Origin: Microthyrium microscopicum
Lineage: Eukaryota > Ascomycota > Dothideomycetes > Microthyriales > Microthyriaceae
Assembly (NCBI GenBank): GCA_010405405.1
Contig: MU004240.1
Coordinates: 1,374,814-1,438,813, forward strand
Length of the DNA: 64,000 bases
Direction: 5' to 3'
Below are positions 40,101 through 49,929 of the stretch, piece by piece. Position numbers and translations under genes: made by a program. Numbering within the stretch: position 1 is the stretch's first letter; every line of letters starts with the position of its first letter. Under the pieces are notes generated by a model, which had not been told where the DNA came from, made no database searches, and saw only the letters and a program-made list of their open reading frames with translations.

Positions 40101-41400
40101 AGAAGCGCTTATATAAACGTGTAAGTATAATACTTCGTCTTAGTATAGCATTTTACCCTAAAACTAATAGCATAATAGAAATCTTAGTTACTATACTTAA
40201 GCAGTTCTTACGTACGTTTATTAACTAAGATTAAGATAACTAGGTAGCTCTTCTACTCTTTGCTAAATTTATAGTTAATTCCGCTATAAACGCCACTATA
40301 GGAGTTATACCCTTTAAAGCTTAAAATAAATTTAATTCTTGTTTAGGCCTTAAGTCTTTATATTACCTTCTAAAACCTATAAATACCTCTATAGCTACTA
40401 ACAAGGAAGCTATTAATGTAAACATAATATAAAAAGGTCGTACTAAGATATATAACTACTTAATAGAGCAATTAATCTAGGCCTAAGCTTAGTAAGTAGA
40501 ATATACTAACTATTATTGCTATATAACTCTAGACCTATTACTAGGTAACTAAGTTTACTTAGATATATAAAATTACCCTACTTTACGTTCCTTAAAGACT
40601 CTAGATAATAAGAATATAGGTTCCTTTTACATAATTAAGAAAATTAATACTATTACTTACAAACTTAATTTCTTCTCTTCTATAAAGATATATAATGTCT
40701 TTTACGCCTAGGTCCTCTACTATATTATAGATAACGCTAAGCTACTTAAGCATGCTAACCTACTACTAGTAGTCGTTAGAGAAACTACAAACGATAATAA
40801 ATAGTCTATTAACGCTATTATTAATAGCTACTTTACTAGTTAATATAAGAAGCTACAATATAAGATTAAGTATACTAGTTATAACAAAGCTAAATAGTAT
40901 AATTAGACAGCTACTAAGAACGTGCTAGAGCTTATTACTAAGTTTTACGCTTAGCACCCTAGCAAGCTAGGCCTATATCCTACCTAGATATTACTAATAC
41001 TAGAGCCTACTAGCGATAGTATTAATTACGACTCTAACAGCATTCCTACTAATTAGAAGAAGTAAATAATTATACTACTAATTCCTCTATACTAATAGGA
41101 TTACTAACTACTAAACTACTAGGACTTAAGAACTAAAGTATTCTAAGGATATCTTAAGGTTTATTAATGCTTCTTAATAATTGCCTTAGTAGGCTAGAAG
41201 TTAAGATACTCTAAATAACTAGTAAGATTAGTATTATACTATAGAAGAATTAAAATATTATTTATTACTAAAAGTTTGTTAGACTAGACTAAACTAGACT
41301 AGACTAGACTAGACTAAACTAGATTAGAATGGAATAGATTAGGAAAGTAGTTATAATTAGTAATCTATAGCCTAGAGAGCTATGCTAAAAGAGGGGGTCG

Positions 41401-41627
41401 TATAATAATTCCTCTTTATAGGCTTTATAATAGTGTTATAAGAGAGATCTTATTGCAAGATTACGTACTAGACCTAAGAGGGTTAGCGCGCCTAAGAATC
41501 TACTAAGCGGACTTACATCCCTCGTAGATCTGTAGCTCTTCTAAATCTTCTTCTCTCTCTCTCCCGTTTGTAGATTCTAGAATACAATCTGATTATCTGC
41601 TCGCTCTAAGTTCCACAGCTCGTTACA
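41401..41627 (+). repeat. 3' LTR of the inner element
   Basis: 227 bp, aligning without gaps to 33973-34199 and followed by the target duplication AATAA. Its last 60 bp are less mutated than the matching part of the 5' copy. Confidence 0.9.
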
Positions 41628-42109
41628 AATAAGGATTTAATATAAAGTAAGTATAAGTAGTAAACGTAAGCGCTAAAAAGTCTTAAAACAAAGTATAGAT
41701 AGGTCGTAAAGGTATAATAAGTAATTTAGAAAAAGGAGTAGAAAGTCTAATTTATTATAGTTTATCTTTAAGGCTTATTATAATATAGTAAAATAAATAA
41801 AGTCTTACTATAGATATAGTAGTAGAGAGAAGTAGTAGTAGTAAAGAAAGATTATTAACCTATAAGTCTAGTAAGATAGAAGTTCTAAGTTAACTAGGGT
41901 CCTTTAAGCCCTTTAATTAGATACTAGAAGTCTAAGCTTCTAATAAAATTAAGGATTAAGAGTTTACGTATTTACTACGCTAATAGGTTAGATCTACTAG
42001 GATCTAAAAATAGGATTCTATATTTATATAGGTAAATATATTAAATCTTTAGATTTTAATATACTAAAAATTAGGATTATTTTTTAAATAGTATAAGGTA
42101 TTAGTTTTA

Positions 42110-42311
42110 TATTAGAGACTTATAGACGTAAGAGTATAAGCTAATAGTAAATATAATTTAAGAAAACTAATATAAAGAATCTAAAAAAGAGAGCAAGGAA
42201 TAATTATAAATAAGCTATACTAAATAATCCTTAGGCGCTAAGCCCTTAGCATTACGTAATAAGGAATGCTAATAATGTTACAATAGGATTAATAGTAGTA
42301 GATCCGTAACA
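42110..42311 (-). repeat. LTR of the outer element (5' LTR in element orientation)
   Basis: 202 bp. On the minus strand it begins TGTTACGGATC, the expected TG start. The target duplication CTCTT follows at 42312-42316. Confidence 0.88.
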
Positions 42312-42316
42312 CTCTT

Positions 42317-43850
42317 CTTATCCTAGTTACTACTTCTACTTCCTATTAGATACTATCTTAGTTAGTTTATTATTATAAAGTAGATAGTAGTTACGATATA
42401 TCCTTTTTATTCTAGGTTATAAGTTATATATTACTATTATTCTCTAAGTAGTTTAATGTATAGTAGCTAATAAGTATTAATATTAATGTCTTCTTTAGGT
42501 AAATATATAGCTATATCTACTTAGGTTAGTATTATAGATTAATATAGCTATCTACTCTATACTAGCTCTAAATAGATATATAGCTATCTCTATTTAGGTA
42601 GGCGTTAATGTTAATTACTTATTAGCTCTACTATTAAATTAACTATAAAGTAACTTACTTTATAATATATAGCGTAGGTATATAGAGCTTATTATAACTA
42701 CTATTTACCTAGTAATAATTTTGCCTAAGATGTTATCTACTATAAGTCGTAGTAATTAACTATTAATCTAGATATAAGCTAACTTCTTCTAGGATTAAGT
42801 TAGATAATTGCCTTACTATTATATGCTTAAACTTTATTAAGTACTAGTATAGATCTATTAAGTCTTATAGCTATATTTAATAGATTATAGTTTATAAGCT
42901 TAATGAATCTAACTCGTTGCGATTATTCTTCTTAATTAACCTAGTTATACTAGTCCTTAGTAATAATAGTACTATCTACTACGATGCTATAATAAACTAT
43001 CTAGTTATATAGATTAATAAGTTAGAAGTATGCTATCTATAGTTAATTATTATACTTTCTTCTAATTATTATAACTAGAATAACGTTATTTTTATTAGTA
43101 TTCCTATTATTACTATATAGCAATTATATATATTGCCTTACACTATAAATAATAATAGCTATCTTACTTACTATACTAAGGGATTAGATAGCAATAATAT
43201 TCTTTATATTAATTAGAATATTACCTTAATATAAGTTTATTTAGTTAGGAATGATTTATATAGTCTTAGGATTAAATAGAATTAATATAGTAGTGTTATG
43301 TTTGTATTAAAAGTTAATTATTAATCTTGTAATTTAATTATAGTAGATTAATAGATTTAATTAATTAATAGGTAGTAGTTAGATACCTAAGCTATAGGGT
43401 AATAAAATAAATGCCTTACTAAAATATACCTATTTCCTAAGGTATATAGCCTAAATTAGCCTAATCTAAGGGCTAACTAGTAGATCTAATAAAATTTAGC
43501 GCTAGGCTAAAAGAGGTATCTAGAGGCTTAAATCTTACTTAGAAGCTTTATAGATACTCTAGGGATACTTCTTAGTTCCTTTGTAAATTGTTAATTTTAT
43601 TATAATCCTTAAAACGTAGCTAAAGATCTATAACTCTTACCCTCTAAAAAATTAGTAAGACTTTATTTACGCTAGATATTTAATTGCTATTAGATATCTA
43701 TATATATTAGATATCTATATTTTAGCTAGCCTCTATGGTATACCCTTTCTCCATGGAGTATAGAATTTATAGTATTCTCTATAAAGTATCTACGAACCCT
43801 CCACTACCTACATACTAGCGCTTATTTGATATTGATTCTATTGTACTCTA
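42317..43850. repeat. Older unclassified mutated sequence, right of the LTR element
   Basis: About 1.5 kb of RIP-mutated sequence, probably the other half of the sequence interrupted at 27253. The plus strand keeps a coding-like bias for about 1 kb, but no domain is recognisable. Words of the type ATATAGCTATCTCTATTTAGG recur in the 42.49-42.60 kb part. Composition returns to normal by about 43.85 kb. Confidence 0.5.
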
Positions 43851-43871
43851 CGTACTATACCCCTTGACCAT

Positions 43872-44238
43872 CTACAACATCATTCCATCTTCAACTTGCA
43901 TCCACCATCTCAATAAATCTTCAAGATCTTCATTTGTAACAAACACGCTCGAAGTTTTCTCAGAGTCATTGTGGAAGGCATCTATCGTATGGATTGTCGC
44001 CTGCGCTTGTGCGCCGATATCGAATCAACGCACCCATATTCGCTTCTTGATGTGGCAAGTCGCTCAGAGCTGTGCCAACATACACCGCCTCACCGAGGAA
44101 GACATGCGAGACTAAAGGATTGTGTAAGAATACATCAGTCAAGGCTATTTGAACCTTGATTGCGAGCATATCAGCACAAGCTCAACAGACCTTTTCTGAA
44201 TAAGCCAGCAGCTCGTCTGTCAACTCGGCCGCAACCAT
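43872..44238 (-). pseudogene. Decayed gene fragment at the island edge, unknown family
   Basis: Minus-strand reading from an ATG at 44238 to a stop at 43872 looks like real protein, with blocks such as VFLGEAVYVGTALSDLP and, in the next frame, SSVFVTNEDLEDLLRWW. The reading is interrupted by one in-frame TGA and by a frame change near 44010, so a single intact product is unlikely. A 36-nt intron could instead hide the TGA. I do not recognise the family, and upstream exons may be missing. It lies directly against the AT-rich island, where leakage of RIP or loss of selection would explain the decay. Confidence 0.5.
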
Positions 44239-44742
44239 GCCAGCCTACGATACATGGTCGATATTACTTACGCAGTCCTCACAGCGTAAGGCGACAATCT
44301 AACCCAGATAAAGTTCTAGACCCGTGCGTAGACTGGCCCTGTAATGGGTCGACCCATCCACTCATTTCATAGCACTCTCCGAACAACCCTAGTGCGCATC
44401 AAAGACTGTATGGAAGCTATATCCAAAAATCCTGTCATTTCCACTAAGATATTTACGACCCACGTGAAGTTGGAAGGCTCATGCTTGATACCTTACGAGC
44501 TTCCCCACTCGCATATTGGTACTTGAGCCTGGATGATTGTTACTTACGATAGAATCTGTATGGATCGACAGCTCGCGATGACATTTAATTTGCTATTGCT
44601 TACTATAGGGCGTTTGAAGGGCGCCCCAGCATTTAATATAGAATCATGGAATCTTGATATATTCTTCGCGTGTTCCACATCTTGTCAGATCTTGAGCTAG
44701 CCGTAGTCTTTCCTTCATTTTCTATTTCTCGGTCCAAATAAG
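44239..44742. other. Intergenic upstream of the secreted protein gene
   Basis: About 500 bp containing the promoter of the secreted-protein gene and possibly eroded upstream exons of the fragment to its left. A CT-rich leader (about 44708-44730) precedes the ATG. Nothing else is supportable. Confidence 0.45.
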
Positions 44743-46005
44743 ATGAAGTCGCTTATCCTATCGCTTGCTGTTGCAGCAAATGTTGCCAGCGCTACCAAAT
44801 TCGTTTCCGCGCCAGAGGGATGGACTCAATCATTGAACCTAAAGACCAAGGTCACATATGACATTCCACGTCTTTCCAGCAGAGATGTCCTTCCACCTAA
44901 GATCCAGCAACTAAAGAGTCGCAACCCTCACATTCCCGGATCAAAGACCGTCAAAGTTCGATATGGACCATATACAGTTCCAGGTGCTCGAGTTCCTGGA
45001 GGCGAGGGTATGATCGAGAACAGACCAAGCATGTCCGTGGATAAGCCATGCCAGAATTGCATGCTTCTAGGAATGAACGCTGGTCTCGAATATCCAGACG
45101 GATCCGATGCCAACACAAACACAATGATGTGGCTTCATCATATGGTGATGTTCAACATCGGAAAGGGTGCATGGGATGCAACCTGTACCATCATCGGCGC
45201 GCCACACTTGATTGTCGGCTCCCTACCTTCATCATCAGAACGATTCTTCAGCTCTGGCAACGAGCGAACAACCACCTTCTTTAACCCTCCCTGGGCTAAT
45301 GTTACCAACCTCGGATACCCAATCTACCCAGCCGATCGCTTCGGCATCATCGTCGACCTTATGAACATGAACAACGAAGCCAAACCAGCCTACCTAACAA
45401 TCTACTACGATTTCGTCGATGACCACCCTGCCACCTTTGACGAAGTCAAGCCCGTCTGGCTCGATGCCTTCCAATGCATGACATCCGAACTCTCCGGCCG
45501 CACCGCCAATGCTAAGTTCGACTTTGCCGCATCCCCCTGGATCACAAACTTTGAAGGCGAAGTCCTCGGTGCTGGCGGCCACTTGCACGACGGTGGCACA
45601 CATCTCGACCTCGAGGTTGACAAACAGCTTGTATGCACTTCAACTCCAACGTACGGCACGGACGAGCAGGCGCTGGCAAGAGCAGATATCGGGAAAGCAG
45701 GTGGCATTGCGCCGCTGCCAAAGGTATCGAACGAGACAGCGCACGTTGCGCCAAAGGGTGGCCATGGGCATGGAAGCCAGCATATTATTGCGATGAGTAT
45801 TTGCGCAGACAACAAGGCTGGCGTGAAGGAGTTGCCGATTTCGCCGCTCAAGGTCAGCAAGCTTGTCAAGGGCCAGAGCTGGGTGCTCAAGGCGTACTAT
45901 GACTATAACTTGCATCCGGGCATGAAGAGCAATTCTGGTGGAATGAGCACCGTGATGGGTATTTCGATTATGTATGCGAAGACGGCGACGAAGCGTGTGG
46001 CTTAG
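44743..46005 (+). CDS. Secreted protein with copper-monooxygenase-like His motifs (SURNod19/PHM-like)
   Basis: Single exon, 420 residues. Residues 1-17 form a clean signal peptide ending AAANVASA-like before TKFVSAPEGW. Two histidine clusters stand out: LHHM at 131-134 within a hydrophobic strand, and GGHLHDGGTHL at 278-288 with His 280, 282 and 287. A Met-rich end (GGMSTVMGISIMYA, 399-412) follows. HHM plus a later HxH group and a late Met recall the two copper sites of peptidylglycine monooxygenase/DBH-type proteins. The general layout also resembles the SURNod19 domain family. Six or so cysteines (for example 103, 106, 148 and 354) suit disulfides outside the cell. There is no GPI signal or membrane segment. 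Enzymatic activity is inference; the protein could only bind metal. Confidence 0.7.
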   Translation: MKSLILSLAVAANVASATKFVSAPEGWTQSLNLKTKVTYDIPRLSSRDVLPPKIQQLKSRNPHIPGSKTVKVRYGPYTVPGARVPGGEGMIENRPSMSVDKPCQNCMLLGMNAGLEYPDGSDANTNTMMWLHHMVMFNIGKGAWDATCTIIGAPHLIVGSLPSSSERFFSSGNERTTTFFNPPWANVTNLGYPIYPADRFGIIVDLMNMNNEAKPAYLTIYYDFVDDHPATFDEVKPVWLDAFQCMTSELSGRTANAKFDFAASPWITNFEGEVLGAGGHLHDGGTHLDLEVDKQLVCTSTPTYGTDEQALARADIGKAGGIAPLPKVSNETAHVAPKGGHGHGSQHIIAMSICADNKAGVKELPISPLKVSKLVKGQSWVLKAYYDYNLHPGMKSNSGGMSTVMGISIMYAKTATKRVA

Positions 46006-46263
46006 TCTTGCTCTGAAAATGGGATTAGCACATTTTGTTTGCTTTCATTGTATATATTCTCACATTGAAGTATATTTGTTGATTGAATTGTTCAATACTA
46101 TGGATATCATTCCTCGTGAAAACAACTCTTGAAGACAAGCTGGTCGCTGAAGGGTTATCATGATGTCTTGGTATGTAGCCAGCAGAACAATCAAGAGGCA
46201 TCAGTACCTCAATTCTCGAATGAATATGTGGCCATGAAGCTTTGAAAATAAACCGTTCGGCGC

Positions 46264-46830
46264 TCAGTCATCATCATGAATAATAATCCCCACCTCTTCA
46301 ACAACACCAACACCAGCATCTCTCTCAACCTCCGGCGTCGCCGATTGCACCGCTCTCTTATTCGACGGCACCGTCAACTTCACACCACTCTTCTCCTCTT
46401 CCTTTCCACCCTTCTTCCCATTATTCTTCTTCTTCTCCCTCCGCTTTTTATTTCTCCCCGTCTTCGCCTCATCCCGTTTTCGACGTTCCTCCTGCTCCTT
46501 TTCCCATTCCGCGTCCTCTACCTCCTTCTTCGTCTCCTCCTCCATGCCCCTCACGCGCTCCAGTTCGCGCCGCCGACTCGCTTTGTATACATGGAATTCG
46601 CCGGACCCTGCACCGGCGCTGGAACCAGCGACATTGGTGACGATCTCGGGTGGTAGGGCGAGTGATTTGGAGGATGTGGTTGGGAGTGCGACGGGCCGGT
46701 CGGGTCGTGCAAAGAGAGCGTCGACTTGGGAGGCGTGATGGGAGACGGGTGTGAGGGCGCGTTTTTTGAGAGGGCGATTGCTTTGGCTGGAGATGGAGGT
46801 TGGTATTGATTCTGGGCCTGGTTCTGACAT
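46264..46830 (-). CDS. PRKRIP1 / DUF1168 family protein
   Basis: Single exon, 188 residues. The hallmark is SSAGAGSGEFHVYKASRRRE at about residues 69-88, followed by a long basic/acidic helix (about 89-150) with runs of KKRREKKKNNGKK. The family is named after the mammalian PKR-interacting protein 1, a nuclear, dsRNA-binding protein found in spliceosomal C complexes, where its long helix bridges components. The N-terminal 60 residues are Pro/Ser-rich, and the tail ends in an acidic IIIHDDD. The length fits the family. It converges with the secreted-protein gene to the left. Confidence 0.9.
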   Translation of the reverse strand: MSEPGPESIPTSISSQSNRPLKKRALTPVSHHASQVDALFARPDRPVALPTTSSKSLALPPEIVTNVAGSSAGAGSGEFHVYKASRRRELERVRGMEEETKKEVEDAEWEKEQEERRKRDEAKTGRNKKRREKKKNNGKKGGKEEEKSGVKLTVPSNKRAVQSATPEVERDAGVGVVEEVGIIIHDDD

Positions 46831-48188
46831 TTTCGTAGTTGGGTTTGTGGTGTCGATGAGGATGAGGGGATTCGTGTGGTTGATGAAGTAATTTTGTTTT
46901 GTGGTGGATGAACTGAGAAGTTAGTTGGTGGTGGAGGAAGTGCTGGGATGTCGCGATTGGGATGTCACGATTAGGCTGCAAGGCGTATCGCTTCAGATCA
47001 ATACATTTGCTATTAGAGATTATAGTTGTCAATTGCATATTTGGATCGAGTTTCAATCCAGCCGGCTATTTTATTTTCGAGTAATTTTCTCCCACTCGAT
47101 CGCTGACCAAAATGGCGACTCAAAACGCCACCATTTCCCTAAAGCTGGGACGTGATGTCAAGTTGCAGCACTCATTGTTCAACAACTCCTCATCCTCAAC
47201 TTTTCAATACTCGTCGTTACCTTGTTTTTTATCCTCATTTTTACCGTTCTCGTTGCTTGCTTTGCCAGACTCATCCTCGAATAGATCACAGACACTAGCT
47301 TGCTTCTTCTCTGCTTGACGAGCATGGGGCGGCTTTATGCGACAAGCTTTAGGTACTAATGTATACAAGATCTATTCCAGGAAACCACTCGACTAGGCGG
47401 TAAACCGACTGATATGCTCCTATTGAGTATATAAGGTTGTCTACACAACTCGGTGCTGCGTTTCCCATGAAATGCGTAAATGACTCAAGTCCCCATCGAA
47501 TCTGTTGGGAATCAAAGTATGTTTTCTTTTAATAGTACGATGGAAACATATTAGCTGATGGGAGCGAGCCATTGATTTTGTATCCCTTACTGTATGGAGC
47601 AAATCTTTGTGACCTTATCCGTATTTCTGATTTTTTTGTTTCCTTGTCAATGAACAACCATCATGTACATAAATTGACCATCAACTGCAATGTTTGCTAC
47701 AACGTTTCGTGTGAATAGACTGTTCCATTTTCCACCGCACGTGATGGTTCATGGTAGATTCGAAGATAGGAACATTTTAACAGCATGAAAGAGACATAGT
47801 GATAGTTTGCGCTTTCAAGCTTTTGGATGGAATAAATCCGGGCCTGTGGCCAATCGCGGCGTAGAGAAGTCGAGCGTTGCTATCGCCCAAATTGGTTTAG
47901 CGCTGTCCATAGGGCTGATGTGGTTCACCACGCGCGTGGCGCGCTAAGTCACTTTCAAGATCACCAAGCTAACCTCACTTTTCTGCGCACGACTTTGTTA
48001 CTCCCATCGCTTCCTTACTCCCAACAACAACAACAACACTTTCCATCCTCTCAAACTCCAAACTCCAAACTCCAAACTCCAAACTCCAAACTCCAAACTC
48101 CAATTCCCAATTTTCCAATCTCCCGATCTCCCATTCTCGCAGTTTGCCTACCTAATTCCCACAATACCTCTCTCACAACACTACAACA
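46831..48188. other. Intergenic, divergent promoters
   Basis: This 1.36-kb gap lies between PRKRIP1 (-) and the Pro/Ser-rich protein (+). A 68-codon frame from the ATG at 47112 begins MATQNATISLKLGRD, but its second half is low-complexity Ser/Leu, so I do not call it. A palindrome CCACGCGCGTGG followed by GCGCGC at about 47928-47943 is the most G+C-rich word and a possible factor site. The right end (48020-48185) is a CA/CT-rich leader with a heptamer microsatellite. Confidence 0.5.
48053..48101. repeat. Heptamer microsatellite (AAACTCC)x7
   Basis: Seven perfect consecutive copies of AAACTCC, 49 bp, end about 88 bp before the ATG of the downstream gene, probably within its 5' leader. An interrupted CAA run lies just upstream at about 48023-48038. 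A seven-base unit outside the coding frame can vary in length without changing the protein. Confidence 0.95.
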
Positions 48189-49784
48189 ATGCCTCGTCTT
48201 ACGCGTGCTAGAGCGGCTGCGCTTGGCCAACCAGTCCTCAATAATAACGTTGGCACTCCGCCTGATCTTGTCTTCAAGCGAGAAGCGCGACGTCGTAAGG
48301 CAGCATCTCAATTAGAAGATGAGGATGAAAGCCCTTCTCTTACTAGAGTAAAGCGCGTGAAAATAAGCCCGCCAGAGCCAAAACTGGCAACACCTACCAG
48401 TCACTCTTCAACGCCAAAAAAATTGGCAACACCCTCCAGCTATTCTTCAGCGCCAAAATTGGCAACACCCTCTAGCTACTCTTCACCGCCAAAACTGGCA
48501 GCACCTCCTCCTCCATCAACGCCGCCAAAATTGGCAAACATTCCTCCCGCATCCACACCTCTCTCCTCCCGCATTGGGAAAGTAATTACTTCTGCAGCCA
48601 AGAGCATGTGGTCGAAATACCGGAATAGGCAGCATCAGGTCGACACTGAGGCCTTTGAGCCTGAATTGTCACCTAGTGTAGGTAACAACAGCCTCAAACG
48701 TAAATTACAAGTGGGGGCAACATACACGGTGCCCGAACCAGAAGTCAACACTTCTCCATCTCCTCCTCCATCTCCTCCACCAGCAACAATGTCTCCTCCT
48801 AGAGTAGGTCGTACCTACGAACTCATCTATCCTGATTCTTCAGAAGAAGAGGAAGAGGAGGATTCCTCCGTACCATATAGCCCTTCATTACTCGAACGGC
48901 CAACAGCACTTAACAACCCATTTTGCCTATCTCATGCCAACGGCAATGTCTTCGGCGATCTACCACAATTTGGGCTCTCTCAATACGTTCCTCCACCCTC
49001 GCGATCCGTCAATTGGACCAATGATAAGGTCGATAATGCCGCATCTCCTGGGCCAAATACGCCTCCAAAGTATTCCAATGTGTCTACTGAAGCGCCAAAG
49101 TCTGCTCTCAAACCCAAAACCCCTGGTAATAAAGGCGGAGAACCTATCGCATCTCAGCCAGCTTCTCCATCATCCGCCACGCCATCATCTCAGCGAATAC
49201 AGACCACCCAACCATTCTCTCAGCAACCCCTTTCTCCTTTCCAGCCCACTGGACAAACCCCCACAGATGGAGCTCGATCCAGAATGTCGACGCATCAACT
49301 CGAGTCTTACGAGCGCAAGATGAGCGAAGTCAACAAGTATGCTCCAAAGCAACCTTCTGGCCTTCGAACTGTCGCTCGCAATTCCAATACATCTATTTCT
49401 CCTGGCAGCGAGGCAAGTTCTGGCATCTTGGCACGTAACACTGTCAACACCGGTACCCAAACGCCCGCGCTATCACAGCAGCCATCGAGCGATCACCAGC
49501 CGATTTCTTCCATTTCCAAGGCCATTGCTCCTGCGGCTCCAAAGCTGTTCTTTGTGGAAAGCATGGAACTTCGACTTCCGCTTCCTCCTACTAACCTGAC
49601 TTATTCTCCTGAAGGTGGTTTGATCCCTAGCACTACTTCTCTCCTTTCTGACATCTTGTCTTTCATTGAGTCTTATCCATGTTCATCTGATGCTAACATA
49701 TTTCCTGTAGAACGCTGTATGATTCCGGATCAATCGGGTCTATTCGAAAGCGAACTAAGGGCGCTTGTCGAGGCTATTGATTGA
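48189..49784 (+). CDS. Disordered Pro/Ser/Thr-rich protein, 531 residues, unknown function
   Basis: Single exon from the ATG at 48189. I do not recognise the family. The N-terminus (MPRLTRARAAALGQP) and KREARRRK at about 31-38 are basic and could act as nuclear-localisation signals. Residues about 64-115 contain four imperfect copies of a PKLATPSSYSS-like unit of about 12 residues. An acidic run (SSEEEEEEDSS) lies near residue 221. The middle is Pro/Ser/Gln-rich and almost certainly disordered. The last 85 residues are the only folded-looking part, with a hydrophobic MELRLPLPPTNL segment and probable helices near the C-terminus. A chromatin or nuclear-envelope role would fit the composition but is only a guess. 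Confidence 0.75.
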   Translation: MPRLTRARAAALGQPVLNNNVGTPPDLVFKREARRRKAASQLEDEDESPSLTRVKRVKISPPEPKLATPTSHSSTPKKLATPSSYSSAPKLATPSSYSSPPKLAAPPPPSTPPKLANIPPASTPLSSRIGKVITSAAKSMWSKYRNRQHQVDTEAFEPELSPSVGNNSLKRKLQVGATYTVPEPEVNTSPSPPPSPPPATMSPPRVGRTYELIYPDSSEEEEEEDSSVPYSPSLLERPTALNNPFCLSHANGNVFGDLPQFGLSQYVPPPSRSVNWTNDKVDNAASPGPNTPPKYSNVSTEAPKSALKPKTPGNKGGEPIASQPASPSSATPSSQRIQTTQPFSQQPLSPFQPTGQTPTDGARSRMSTHQLESYERKMSEVNKYAPKQPSGLRTVARNSNTSISPGSEASSGILARNTVNTGTQTPALSQQPSSDHQPISSISKAIAPAAPKLFFVESMELRLPLPPTNLTYSPEGGLIPSTTSLLSDILSFIESYPCSSDANIFPVERCMIPDQSGLFESELRALVEAID

Positions 49785-49929
49785 GTTTCTCTTCTATTAT
49801 TCTCTCTCGTTTCAAAGGTTTCCCTGTTGCTGTTTTTCTGGAAGGGCACGCATAGTTGGTCCATCCTAATGATCACTGCTAATGTAATGATAATGACATG
49901 TTTCATATGAAGTTTCTCCGGTGATGTCC

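Larger units (their letters stand above)
33973..41627 (+). mobile_element. Ty3/Gypsy-type LTR retrotransposon (inner), nested in the outer element
   Basis: Two 227-bp LTRs (33973-34199 and 41401-41627) have equal length and TG..CA-type ends, and each is flanked by AATAA (33968-33972 and 41628-41632); total 7655 bp. Plus-strand remnants run in the order gag (about 34.8-36.9 kb), protease region (about 36.9-37.6 kb), reverse transcriptase (about 37.9-38.5 kb), RNase H (about 38.7-39.1 kb) and integrase (about 39.6-40.6 kb), as in Ty3/Gypsy. The reverse transcriptase is the most readable part; the other limits are approximate. The element is structurally complete but a fossil, with its coding region broken in dozens of places by RIP. 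It entered after the outer element, near that element's gag/leader region. Confidence 0.9.
27259..42311 (-). mobile_element. Ty3/Gypsy-type LTR retrotransposon (outer), split by a nested element
   Basis: Two 202-bp LTRs (27259-27460 and 42110-42311) flank the element, and CTCTT occurs immediately outside both (27254-27258 and 42312-42316) as a target duplication. Without the nested insertion its length is about 7.4 kb. A reverse-transcriptase-like region is recognisable on the minus strand at about 30.3-31.0 kb. RNase H and integrase would lie to its left and gag to its right, the Ty3/Gypsy order; those parts are inferred mainly from position. It is a fossil: the coding part is broken in very many places by RIP-type change. 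The LTR differences I see are all transitions, so they cannot be used directly as a clock. It is older than the element nested in it. Confidence 0.88.
18640..43850. repeat. 25-kb AT-rich, RIP-mutated island
   Basis: The block has sharp edges, almost no CA or TG dinucleotides and very high TA. No reading frame of 60 codons or more survives between about 18.0 and 43.8 kb on either strand. It contains two nested LTR retrotransposons, recognised by paired terminal repeats with target duplications, within older mutated sequence. Only the LTRs keep appreciable CA/TG, as expected if short repeats escape RIP. Such islands are normally silent heterochromatin in filamentous ascomycetes. Confidence 0.95.

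Noticed and set aside
18640-43850. CRISPR array, rRNA or tRNA genes in the AT island
   Set aside because: No regularly spaced short repeats with unique spacers, no cloverleaf and no rRNA-like conserved segments were seen. The short direct repeats are isolated pairs.
47112-47318. 68-codon plus-strand frame starting MATQNATISLKLGRD
   Set aside because: The first 20 residues look plausible, but the rest is low-complexity Ser/Leu typical of a pyrimidine-rich leader. There is no splice-supported continuation and no recognisable family.
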